The notes: a model not told the origin generated them from the sequence alone. A stretch of 5,858 nt of DNA from Candidatus Didemnitutus sp. (GCA_030682505.1 JAUXOH010000087.1:1-5858), one strand, 5' to 3'; shown: positions 1-5,858, counted from the stretch's first letter. Made by a program: numbers and translations.

Positions 1-34
1 GGACGACAACCCCTGTTGTCTTCGTCTCGCGCGC
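1..34 (-). other. Small inverted repeat after the epimerase gene, possible terminator
   Basis: GACAAC (4-9) and GTTGTC (14-19) form a perfect 6-bp stem around a four-base loop, about 15 bases past the stop codon of the epimerase-like gene on the minus strand. No T tract follows within the visible sequence, and the window ends 3 bases later. An intrinsic terminator is therefore only a possibility. Confidence 0.3.
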
Positions 35-901
35 TTAGAATGGATAAAAATGTTCCTGCTGCCAGCCGAGGAGGGCCTTGAGGCGGGCATTGGAAACAAG
101 GCTCTGACGGTCAGCGAGGGGGCGTTTGAGGGTTTTCACTCGGGGGAGAAACTTCTTGATGAGCTCCGCCGTGGGCAGGTTCGAGGAAGTGTCATCGGAG
201 ACGACGTTGACGGGCTCGCAGCCAAGACCATCTTTCTCGATCGCGAGGCGGCAGGCGCTGGCGAGGTCGCGCGAATCGATGTAGGACCAGAGGATGCGCA
301 GACGGTCCTCCGGATGGTCGAGGCGTGCCTTGAGCCCGGCGTAGTCCTCTGGGCAGACGACGTTGCCGATGCGGAAGGAGAGGATCTGGGTTCCGTCGCG
401 GCGGTGAAACATCGCGGCCGTGACTTCATTGACGACCTTGCTCAGCCCGTAGGTATCCTCGGGCAATTGCGGGTGGGCCTCGTCGACAGGCAGGTAGTGC
501 GGCTCGAAGAACTTGTTCGCGAAACAGATGCCGTAGGAGGACTCACTGGACGCGATGATGGCTTTCTTGATACCGAGCAGGCCGCAGGCCTCGAGCACGT
601 TGTAGGTGGAAAGAGTGTTGAGCCGGTAGATCTCGTCGTTGGGATTCTCATGGGCGCGGGGAATGGCGGCCAGGTGGACGACGCCGTCGTAGGGGGCGCG
701 GTTGCCCGAGGCGTGCGGCGAGAAGGCGGACACCACCTGACCGAGCTGCGTGAGGTCGGCGACGACGGTGCGGCACTGGGGCACGGAGGGACGGCGGACG
801 TCGACGTTGATGACGTCGAAACCGGCCTCGACGAAGTGTTTGACGATCCAGTGGCCGGCCTTGCCGCTACCGCCGGTGACAATGACGCGTTTGGCTGCCA
901 T
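35..901 (-). CDS. NAD(P)-dependent epimerase/dehydratase, extended SDR family
   Basis: The 288-residue protein is a soluble, presumably cytoplasmic Rossmann-fold enzyme. It starts with the nucleotide-binding motif TGGSGKAG (residues 9-16) and has an acidic residue at the end of beta-2 (D34), which usually favours NAD over NADP. HLAAIP (76-81) and the serine-rich strand IIASSESSYG (115-124) precede the active-site Y151-x3-K155 (YGLSK). FRIGNV (177-182) and a short C-terminal substrate domain complete the extended-SDR plan seen in nucleotide-sugar epimerases and uronate dehydrogenases. The reaction and substrate cannot be fixed from sequence; oxidation or epimerisation of a sugar or sugar nucleotide is the likely class. 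The ATG at 899-901 is preferred because the first beta strand begins four residues later. The reading frame stays open up to a GTG at 976, but that extension has no family-like sequence. An AAGGA lies about 12 bases upstream of the ATG, which is rather far for a ribosome binding site. The gene appears to stand alone. Confidence 0.9.
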   Translation of the reverse strand: MAAKRVIVTGGSGKAGHWIVKHFVEAGFDVINVDVRRPSVPQCRTVVADLTQLGQVVSAFSPHASGNRAPYDGVVHLAAIPRAHENPNDEIYRLNTLSTYNVLEACGLLGIKKAIIASSESSYGICFANKFFEPHYLPVDEAHPQLPEDTYGLSKVVNEVTAAMFHRRDGTQILSFRIGNVVCPEDYAGLKARLDHPEDRLRILWSYIDSRDLASACRLAIEKDGLGCEPVNVVSDDTSSNLPTAELIKKFLPRVKTLKRPLADRQSLVSNARLKALLGWQQEHFYPF

Positions 902-1072
902 GATGAAAGGGAATCCTTGGCACTGGAGCCGTCGATGGCAAGCAGACCGTCTGAAGAGTGCGTTGGGCAGACCCACATGCCGCGAACTTCCGAGCGTGGG
1001 TTACCCCAAGCCGACCATGCTCCTCACGTTGCGTTCGTTGGGTTGGGTCGGAACCGAACAGTGAGAAGGGGG

Positions 1073-1104
1073 CAAGCAAAGCGCCCGGCGGTGATGCCGG
1101 GCGC
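1073..1104 (-). terminator. Probable intrinsic terminator after the secreted-protein gene
   Basis: GCGCCCGGC (1081-1089) and GCCGGGCGC (1096-1104) pair as a perfect 9-bp, all-GC stem with a 6-base loop. Read on the minus strand, the stem is followed by TTTGCTTG, an interrupted T-rich tail. On the plus strand it is followed by a run of G, so the minus orientation is favoured. It lies about 140 bases past the stop codon of the minus-strand gene ending at 1247, which is unusually far, and the T tract is imperfect. Confidence 0.65.
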
Positions 1105-1120
1105 GGGGGGAGGTGGGGGA

Positions 1121-1147
1121 AGCCACTCCGTCAGGTCCAGAGTGGCT
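1121..1147 (-). repeat. Perfect 8-bp inverted repeat upstream of the terminator
   Basis: AGCCACTC (1121-1128) and GAGTGGCT (1140-1147) form a perfect 8-bp stem with an 11-base loop. On the minus strand it precedes the GC-rich hairpin at 1081-1104, separated by a C-rich linker of 16 bases that starts with TT. It could be an mRNA-stabilising 3' structure, part of a 3'-UTR-derived small RNA, or a protein-binding palindrome. Nothing in the sequence decides between these. Confidence 0.5.
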
Positions 1148-1246
1148 GGCTTTCTGGTCGCAGGGACTGGACGAGACGCGGTGACGAGGTTGGACCCATC
1201 GAAAGATAATGCCCGAAGGGAAGGAACTCCCCCGGTACGGACTTCA

Positions 1247-1708
1247 TTATTTTCCTTTCGGCGGGGCCGGGCTCCGGTCGGCGCTTTCGGAACTTCCGGA
1301 TGCCTCCGCGCGGGTGACAATGCCAGTGATTGTCCCCTTGGGGGCGGTGATGGTGATTTCGGCGGAAGCTGGTCCGGAGCCGATCTCGGCGGCGACCTCC
1401 GCCACCTGAACGCCCCGATTCATGGCAATATTGGGACGTTTGATGTTCGATCGGGTGGTGTTGATTGAGGCCTTGGTTTGTGACGGAGTGACGATCAACT
1501 CGTATTGTCCAGCCGTCAGGTTCTCGAAGACGAAGCGTCCGGCCTTGTCCGATGTGGTGCGTGCCACGATGCTGCCGCCGGGGTTCTTCCCCAATTTGAC
1601 ATCAACACCCGGAATTGGCTCACCGGCGAAGGCAGGGGCGCCAGCGAACAGGAGCAACGCGCAGGTGGCGAGCAAGGGGATGGGGCGAAAGCGGGGTAGG
1701 TTTTTCAT
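1247..1708 (-). CDS. Small secreted protein with a carboxypeptidase-regulatory-like domain
   Basis: The 153-residue product has a classic signal peptide: basic N-terminus MKNLPRFR, hydrophobic core PLLATCALLLFAGA, and a likely signal peptidase I site after AFA (residues 26-28). The mature part begins with a beta-sandwich motif at about 31-75. This has the pattern PIPGVDVKLGK, TTSDKAGRF, FENLTAGQYELIV, typical of carboxypeptidase-regulatory-like/CNA-B-type domains, which are found in exported proteins and usually bind ligands or act as structural modules. Residues about 95-135 form a second strand-rich stretch (QVAEVAAEI, AEITITAPKGTITGIVTR), and the tail is rich in Ser, Pro and Lys. No catalytic domain is attached, so the molecular role is unknown; a periplasmic or surface location is inferred. 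The ATG at 1706-1708 is chosen because it gives a clean signal peptide. Longer in-frame starts, such as the ATG at 1739-1741, would bury it. No Shine-Dalgarno sequence is apparent. The gene seems monocistronic. Confidence 0.78.
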   Translation of the reverse strand: MKNLPRFRPIPLLATCALLLFAGAPAFAGEPIPGVDVKLGKNPGGSIVARTTSDKAGRFVFENLTAGQYELIVTPSQTKASINTTRSNIKRPNIAMNRGVQVAEVAAEIGSGPASAEITITAPKGTITGIVTRAEASGSSESADRSPAPPKGK

Positions 1709-1878
1709 GGATGGGTTGTTGGGATCTGACCAGGGCTCCATTGGAAAGTGCGGTACCGTTGGACGCAATGGATATCCCGACCCCCACGCCGCGACATGAA
1801 TGAACCGATTGGAAACAACCAAGGGAAGACCCCAAAACCGGACTTTGGGTCGAGGGGTCGATCAACGAGGGCAGAGGC
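1709..1878. other. Intergenic stretch between the secreted-protein gene and the RNase terminator
   Basis: No plausible gene is present. This segment should hold the promoter of the secreted-protein gene, but no convincing -35/-10 pair stands out. A bulged inverted repeat is visible: GACCCCAAA at 1828-1836 against TTTGGGTC at 1844-1851. A nearby GGGGTC (1854-1859) can compete for the same 5' arm, so two mutually exclusive stems could form in an RNA read from the minus strand. The role is unknown. Confidence 0.5.
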
Positions 1879-1907
1879 AAAAGACCCGGCCTTGCGGGGC
1901 CGGGTCT
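1879..1907 (-). terminator. Intrinsic terminator of the RNase gene
   Basis: AGACCCGGCC (1882-1891) and GGCCGGGTCT (1898-1907) form a perfect 10-bp stem around a 6-base loop. On the minus strand the stem runs directly into TTTT (1882-1879). It begins 34 bases after the RNase stop codon (1942-1944), a normal distance, and there is no T run in the opposite direction. It probably ends the rodA-RNase transcript and separates it from the secreted-protein gene. Confidence 0.85.
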
Positions 1908-1941
1908 CGAAAACAGAATCAACCACTCGGATTATCCATCC

Positions 1942-3693
1942 TCAGCGATACTCTTCGTTCGTCATCGCGTTGATGATCTTGAAATTCTCGACGTGGTAGT
2001 TTGGGTCGGCGCGGAAGGCCAGTTTGACCCCGAAGGTCTTCTCCACGCGGACGAGCAGGTCGGCGTCCTCGGCGCGGAGGCGCTCGAGGATCGACGGGTG
2101 CACGTGCACGCGCAGCGAGTATTCCTTGTTGTCCTTGCGGGCGAGGAGTCGGCGGCAAACCGAGGAGAGCCGACGCTGGAGTTCGACCGACATGGTCGTC
2201 GCGCTCTTCACGATGCCACGTCCGTGACAGTAGGGACAGCCGGTGTAGATGTTGGCTGAGAGCGACTCCTGCTGGCGCTGGCGCGTCATCTGCATGATGC
2301 CGAGCTGCGAGATGGGCAGGATGTGGGTCTTGGCCTTGTCCTCCGACATGAGCTCGACCATGCGGTCGTAGACGGACTGGCGGTGGCGCCGTTCCTTCAT
2401 GTCGATGAAGTCCATGATGATCAGACCGCCGATGTTGCGGAGCCGGATCTGGCGCGCCATCTCGGTGGCGGCCTCCATGTTGACCTGGAAGATGGTGTTC
2501 TTCTCGTCGCCGGAGCGGCTCTTGTGCGAGCCGGTGTTGACGTCGATCGCGATCAGGGCCTCGGTCTCGTCGATCACGATCTCGCCGCCGGAGGCCAGGG
2601 TGACCTTGCGCTGGAAGGTCTGCTCGATCTGGCGCTCGATGTTGTAGCGCTCGAAGACCGGAATGCTGTCCTTGTAGTAGGCGATCTTGCCGCGCGAGCG
2701 GGTGGAGATCTGGGAAACGAGGTCCTGCGTGCGCTTGAAGTCGGCCTCGTTGTCGATCAGCACGCGGTCGATGTCCTCGGTGAGGAAGTCGCGCACGGTG
2801 CGCTCGACGATGTCGGGCTCCTGATAGAGGCAGGCCGGTGAGCGCAGCGTCTCCATCTTGTGCTGGATCTCCTCCCACTTCTTGAGGAGGAGGTGCAGAT
2901 CGCGCACGAAGTAGCGGCCCTTTTTGCCTTCGCCCGCGGTGCGGACGATGACGCCCATGCCCTCGGGAATGGTCAGCTCGTTGATGAGTTGCTTGAGGCG
3001 CTTGCTCTCCTGCGGCTCCTCGATCTTGCGGGAGATGCCGCAGCCGTCGGAGAACGGCGTGAGGATCAGGTAGCGACCGGGGAGGGAGAGGTTGGTCGTG
3101 GTGCGCGGTCCCTTGGTGCCGATGGGGCCCTTGGTGACTTGGATCACGATATCGGTGCCCGGCGGGTAGAGGCCGGGGATGTCCTTCACGGTCGGCTCGG
3201 ATTTGCGCGGGCCGGCGTCCTTTTTCTTGTTCACGCGGACAACCTCGACGGACGAGTCGGCGGCGGCGGGGAGCATGTCCCAGTAGTGGAGGAAGGCGTT
3301 CTTTGCGTAACCGATGTCGACGAACGCGGCTTTGAGGCCCGGGTCGAGGTTCTTGATCCGGCCCTTGTAGATGCCGCCGACCATGCGGTTGTCGGACTCG
3401 CGCTCGATCTCGAAGCGGTCAAGCACGCCGTCGTTGAGCAGCGCGACGCGCTTCTCCAACGGTTCGGAATTGATGACGAGTTCGCGGAAGTTGGTCTTTT
3501 CCTTCCGGAAGATGTTCAGGATTTTCTGGATCAGCGGACGCTGGGTGGAGCGCTCTTGGGACTCGGTGCGCAGCTGGGAGGCTGTGATCGGCTCGTGGTG
3601 CTTGAGCGGAGGGGGCTGGGCAAGTTCGTCTTCATGGCGTGAAGCGGCGTCCCGATTGTCTTGGGAGCCAGCAGAGGAGGGTTGATCGTTCAT
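1942..3693 (-). CDS. rng: Ribonuclease E/G family endoribonuclease (RNase G-like)
   Basis: The 583-residue protein is a single-strand-specific, 5'-end-sensing endoribonuclease expected to act in rRNA maturation and mRNA turnover. The conserved core starts near residue 66 (FRELVINSEPLEKRVALL). It contains an S1 RNA-binding domain (about 100-195; GGIYKGRIKNLDPGLKAAFVDIG), the sensor/RNase H-like region (LPEGMG-type motif IPEGMGVIVRTAGEG, 242-256) and the DNase I-like catalytic part. D384 (IAIDVNTG) and D428 (IIMDFID) match the two magnesium-binding aspartates of E. coli RNase E (D303, D346). C486 and C489 (CPYC) are the Zn-link cysteines. The protein ends soon after the small domain, with no RNase E-type degradosome scaffold, hence the RNase G-like call. 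About 65 residues of Pro/Glu/Gln-rich, probably disordered sequence precede the core. The ATG at 3691-3693 is preferred; a TTG at 3775-3777 is a weaker alternative, and neither has a Shine-Dalgarno sequence. The gene follows rodA by 105 bases and is probably co-transcribed with it. Confidence 0.95.
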   Translation of the reverse strand: MNDQPSSAGSQDNRDAASRHEDELAQPPPLKHHEPITASQLRTESQERSTQRPLIQKILNIFRKEKTNFRELVINSEPLEKRVALLNDGVLDRFEIERESDNRMVGGIYKGRIKNLDPGLKAAFVDIGYAKNAFLHYWDMLPAAADSSVEVVRVNKKKDAGPRKSEPTVKDIPGLYPPGTDIVIQVTKGPIGTKGPRTTTNLSLPGRYLILTPFSDGCGISRKIEEPQESKRLKQLINELTIPEGMGVIVRTAGEGKKGRYFVRDLHLLLKKWEEIQHKMETLRSPACLYQEPDIVERTVRDFLTEDIDRVLIDNEADFKRTQDLVSQISTRSRGKIAYYKDSIPVFERYNIERQIEQTFQRKVTLASGGEIVIDETEALIAIDVNTGSHKSRSGDEKNTIFQVNMEAATEMARQIRLRNIGGLIIMDFIDMKERRHRQSVYDRMVELMSEDKAKTHILPISQLGIMQMTRQRQQESLSANIYTGCPYCHGRGIVKSATTMSVELQRRLSSVCRRLLARKDNKEYSLRVHVHPSILERLRAEDADLLVRVEKTFGVKLAFRADPNYHVENFKIINAMTNEEYR

Positions 3694-3798
3694 GGGGGGG
3701 CGTGTGCCTGGTGGTGGTGTTGGCGGCGGCCCCGACGCGAGCAAGCTGTGCGCAGGAAATTCCAGCAGAGCGGTCAATATCGGGAAGAGGGGGATTCA
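3694..3798 (-). other. rodA-RNase spacer
   Basis: The 105-base gap contains no terminator-like hairpin, which is consistent with read-through from rodA into the RNase gene. The RNase frame stays open through most of it, up to a TTG at 3775-3777. The resulting extension (MTALLEFPAHSLLASGPPPTP) looks non-conserved and proline-rich, so the spacer is more likely untranslated. Confidence 0.45.
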
Positions 3799-5025
3799 TT
3801 AGAAATCCCTCCGGAATCGATAGACGCTTTGGACCAGTCCTTGCAATAAACAGCAGCTGAGCACGAAGGTGCCGCCGTAGCTAATGAAGGGAAGCGGGAT
3901 GCCTTTCACCGGCACGAGGCCGACGGTCATGGCGATGTTGACGAAGATATGCACGAACAGCAGCGCGGTAACGCCGATGACGAGCAACATCCCGAAGCGG
4001 TCACGGGCAAGGCCCGCAATGCGGACTCCGTTCCATAAAACCACCCCGAACAGTCCAATAACAGCAATGCTTCCCAGGAAACCTTTCTCCTCAGCGATGA
4101 CGGAGAAGATAAAATCGTTGTGCGCGACCGAGCGCGGCAGGTAGCCGAGCTTGGCCTGCGTGCCCTCGGCCCAACCCTTGCCGATGAACCCGCCCGAGCC
4201 GACCGAGATGAGCGACTGGCGTTGGTTCCAGCCGATGCCCATGGGGTCGATCTTGTCCGGCGAGGCGAAGGCCAGGACGCGGTTGCGTTGGTAATCGCGC
4301 AGGGGCAGCCAGGAGTGCGGCTCGTAGGAACCGCGGTCGCTGGTGGGCGACAAGTTGTTCTCTTCCAGAAAATTGGCGTAGCGCCACACGTCGAGCGAGA
4401 CGATGCCGACGAAGAGCGCGAACACGCCCAACGCACCGGCAAAAAAACGCAGCGAGAGATTGGAGACGAACAACATGGCAAAGACCGTCGGTGCGATGAC
4501 GAGCGCACTACCCAGGTCAGGTTCCGCCATTATCAACAGCATGGGAAAACCCACCGCAAGGGCTAACTTGATCAGCACCTGCAAGGAGTCGCGCACGGTC
4601 CCGAGTTTGTTGCCGGTGAGGATCAGGGCAGTCGCGATGATGACCGCCAGTTTGGCAAATTCCGACGGTTGGAACGAGGCCGGCCCAAAATCCAGCCAGC
4701 GCTGAGCCCCCATTTTGACGCTGCCGACGCCCGGAATGAGCACCGCGATGAGCAGCAAGATCGCGGCGAGATAGACCCAATGCGCGTATTTGAGCCAGAG
4801 CCGGTAATCCAGCAGCGACGTGACGAGGTAGACCCCCGCTCCCAGCCCCAACCACACCAGCTGCATCATCCATTGATGCTGCGCCGAAGCCATCTGGGCG
4901 CTGTAGATGAAAAAAATGCCGAACGTCGCCAACACGACCATGCACACCGGGTTGATCCAGTCCGACCGTTCGCGGGTCGTGAACTTGAAAAACTGACGCA
5001 GATCGAAGCTCGGGCTGATTCTCAC
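3799..5025 (-). CDS. rodA: RodA, SEDS-family peptidoglycan glycosyltransferase
   Basis: RodA polymerises lipid II into glycan strands in the inner membrane, working with a class B PBP (PBP2) and the MreBCD elongasome to maintain rod shape. The 408-residue protein has about ten hydrophobic membrane segments. SEDS hallmarks in order are QRWLDFGPASFQPSEFAKLA (108-127), with the E122/K125 pair; EPDLGSALV (168-176); DYQRNRVLAF (244-253); GSGGFIGKGWAEGTQAKLGYLP (276-297); HNDFIFSVIAEEKG (302-315); and GLVPVKGIPLPFISYGGT (369-386). D304 lies in the extracytoplasmic HNDFIF motif, corresponding to the catalytically essential aspartate of RodA (D262 in E. coli by family alignment from memory). The DYQRNRV and GLVPVKGIPLP signatures favour RodA over FtsW. 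The start is GTG (5023-5025). The next in-frame methionine (residue 29) would cut into the first membrane helix, so GTG is kept although no Shine-Dalgarno sequence is seen. The length is somewhat above E. coli RodA (370), partly from the loop around 215-245. Confidence 0.95.
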   Translation of the reverse strand: MRISPSFDLRQFFKFTTRERSDWINPVCMVVLATFGIFFIYSAQMASAQHQWMMQLVWLGLGAGVYLVTSLLDYRLWLKYAHWVYLAAILLLIAVLIPGVGSVKMGAQRWLDFGPASFQPSEFAKLAVIIATALILTGNKLGTVRDSLQVLIKLALAVGFPMLLIMAEPDLGSALVIAPTVFAMLFVSNLSLRFFAGALGVFALFVGIVSLDVWRYANFLEENNLSPTSDRGSYEPHSWLPLRDYQRNRVLAFASPDKIDPMGIGWNQRQSLISVGSGGFIGKGWAEGTQAKLGYLPRSVAHNDFIFSVIAEEKGFLGSIAVIGLFGVVLWNGVRIAGLARDRFGMLLVIGVTALLFVHIFVNIAMTVGLVPVKGIPLPFISYGGTFVLSCCLLQGLVQSVYRFRRDF

Positions 5026-5080
5026 AGTAAAGTGCAGCGACTAAACACCCGCCTTCGCAGCGCGCAACGCTACAGTGCGT
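5026..5080 (-). other. Short spacer between the ligase-like gene and rodA
   Basis: Fifty-five bases separate the TGA of the upstream membrane protein from the GTG of rodA. No hairpin with a T tract is visible; only a weak AGCG/CGCT repeat occurs (5060-5072 region). No recognisable promoter or ribosome binding site is present, so co-transcription of rodA with the upstream gene is the simplest reading. Confidence 0.4.
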
Positions 5081-5858
5081 TCAAGCGGCGCCGGATGCCG
5101 TTTTCTCCGTCGCCGCGACCTCGTTTTGCACGGAAGCCAGCCCCAGCAGAACCCAAAACGGCACCGCCCCCATCGGCCCCTCCAGCACGACGCCGAACGT
5201 CGCGCTGACCAGCAGCACCCAGAGGGCGCACCACTGCGCCCAGGCTGGCCGGTTTTCGCTGTGCCGCAGCGATCTCCAGGTACGCGCCAGCATGGCGAGG
5301 CAAATGGCGAACCAAGGGACGAGCCCGACCAGTCCCATTCGGCCGAAGACGGTGATGAAGATGTTGTGGGGACTGCGCGCCGTGAATTCTTCGACGGAAC
5401 TTTCCGGATAATATTCCTGCAGAAATCCGGCGGCCAGGTCGTGGCCGAAGCCCAGGCCGAACGCGGGATTCGTCTGCCAGGTTTCCCGCAGGACGTTTCT
5501 CCACCACACGGCCCGGAAGCGATTGTTGCTTCCCTTGTAGTGGCTCTCCTCGCTGTGATAGGTGCCCTCGCCGCGGAAGTCTACCATCGAGCGCATCCGG
5601 TCCGCCACGCCGTGGAGTTTGCGCTGGGCCCAGACGCTGTCACCCAAGGTGGCCAGACCGACCACGACGAGCAGCACCGATCCGAGCAGGGCACCCTGCC
5701 ACAGGGGAAACAACCAGCGCCGCGCCGCGAGCAGCAGCAGGCACGCGAACAGCAATCCGGCCAAAGACGACCGGCTGTCGCTGTTCATCACGCTCAAGCT
5801 GAACGCGGCGGAAACCACCCAGGCCCAAGGCGGCACCCGGTTGCCGGCGTGGAAAAAC
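5081..5858 (-). CDS. O-antigen ligase/polymerase family (Wzy_C) membrane protein, 3' part
   Basis: Only the C-terminal 258 residues are in the window; the frame stays open to the edge at 5858, so the true start lies outside. Numbered from the first complete codon, three hydrophobic segments (about 11-24, 32-45, 51-70) flank NSDSRSSLAG (25-34), the short Ser/Arg motif typical of Wzy_C proteins. A large periplasmic-type loop (about 72-165) carries R115 and the WW pair at 118-119, PAFGLGFG (131-138) and PHNIF (163-167), followed by FGRMGLVGL. This matches the family pattern of a long loop ending in a conserved His-Asn before the next helix. Two more membrane segments (about 175-192 and 209-242) precede a polar tail. 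Members join O-antigen to lipid A-core, polymerise O-units, or glycosylate proteins, and they cannot be told apart here. It ends 55 bases before rodA on the same strand and is probably in the same transcription unit. A GTG at 5834-5836 is in frame but is unlikely to be the start. Confidence 0.85.
   Translation of the reverse strand, partial: FFHAGNRVPPWAWVVSAAFSLSVMNSDSRSSLAGLLFACLLLLAARRWLFPLWQGALLGSVLLVVVGLATLGDSVWAQRKLHGVADRMRSMVDFRGEGTYHSEESHYKGSNNRFRAVWWRNVLRETWQTNPAFGLGFGHDLAAGFLQEYYPESSVEEFTARSPHNIFITVFGRMGLVGLVPWFAICLAMLARTWRSLRHSENRPAWAQWCALWVLLVSATFGVVLEGPMGAVPFWVLLGLASVQNEVAATEKTASGAA

Larger units (their letters stand above)
902..1246. other. Gene-free stretch between the epimerase-like gene and the secreted-protein gene
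   Basis: No convincing coding region is present on either strand; the open frames here are extensions or shadows of neighbouring genes. The right part holds two perfect inverted repeats (1081-1104 and 1121-1147), which belong to the 3' region of the minus-strand gene ending at 1247. The left part, 902 to about 1075, should contain the promoter of the epimerase-like gene, but I find no convincing -35/-10 pair with proper spacing. No tRNA-like or recognised riboswitch structure was seen. Confidence 0.6.

Noticed and set aside
902..976. 25-residue N-terminal extension of the epimerase-like protein from a GTG at 976
   Set aside because: The Rossmann motif begins directly after the ATG at 901, and the extension is neither a signal peptide nor similar to SDR N-termini.
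1003..1050. Possible short leader peptide on the minus strand (GAGGAGC-ATG near 1018-1028)
   Set aside because: The purine-rich motif is only one base from the ATG and the frame closes after five codons, so nothing supports translation.
1081..1147. Paired hairpins as a known riboswitch class
   Set aside because: I could not match conserved aptamer sequences such as those for SAM, cyclic di-GMP, cobalamin or glycine. The elements also lie downstream of a gene and about 180 bases before the next start.
50..1468. Long plus-strand open frame of 472 codons opposite the epimerase-like gene
   Set aside because: It is the antisense shadow of a GC-rich gene: the product is Gly/Val/Asp/Glu-rich without recognisable motifs, whereas the minus strand gives an intact SDR. 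It also runs through the intergenic hairpins.
1709..1822. 38-residue N-terminal extension of the secreted protein
   Set aside because: It would place the signal peptide internally. The ATG at 1706-1708 gives a normal tripartite signal sequence.
1919..2878. Minus-strand open frame of 319 codons inside the RNase gene in another frame
   Set aside because: The Arg/Pro/His-rich product is typical of an out-of-frame reading of GC-rich DNA and fully overlaps the real gene. No frameshift is needed to read the RNase.
2323..3642. Two plus-strand open frames (2323-2841 and 2860-3642) opposite the RNase gene
   Set aside because: They encode Val/Leu/Asp/Gly-rich sequence mirroring the RNase codons and show no domain. 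The minus-strand product has all catalytic and zinc-link residues.

Overview
The window looks like chromosomal DNA from a GC-rich Gram-negative bacterium. A member of the Verrucomicrobiota, perhaps Opitutae-like, is my best guess. That rests on overall composition, on the style of the RNase E/G protein and on the scarcity of Shine-Dalgarno sequences, so it is inference and not proof. All five supported genes lie on the minus strand, and transcription runs from high to low coordinates. No tRNA, rRNA, CRISPR array, insertion sequence or phage gene is visible.

In transcription order, the window opens at 5858 with the 3' part of a polytopic membrane protein of the O-antigen ligase/polymerase (Wzy_C, WaaL-like) family, ending at 5081. 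After 55 bases comes rodA (5025-3799), the SEDS peptidoglycan glycosyltransferase of the elongasome. After another 105 bases comes an RNase E/G family endoribonuclease (3693-1942), followed by a clear intrinsic terminator (1879-1907). These three genes probably form one transcription unit. The rodA-RNase pair fits the known habit of RNase G genes to sit with the mre/mrd rod-shape genes, while the Wzy_C-like gene upstream adds surface-polysaccharide biology.

A roughly 230-base gene-free stretch then leads to a small secreted protein with one carboxypeptidase-regulatory-like beta-sandwich domain (1708-1247). Its long 3' region carries two perfect inverted repeats, the second of which resembles a terminator. 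A further gap of about 180 bases precedes an extended short-chain dehydrogenase/NAD-dependent sugar epimerase-like protein (901-35). A small inverted repeat lies just after its stop codon at the window edge.

Most of the window is ordinary cell-envelope and RNA-metabolism housekeeping. The points worth a second look are the gene order around rodA, the low-complexity N-terminal extension of the RNase, the orphan secreted single-domain protein, and the paired hairpins in its 3' region. I see no evidence for a new defence or mobile system.
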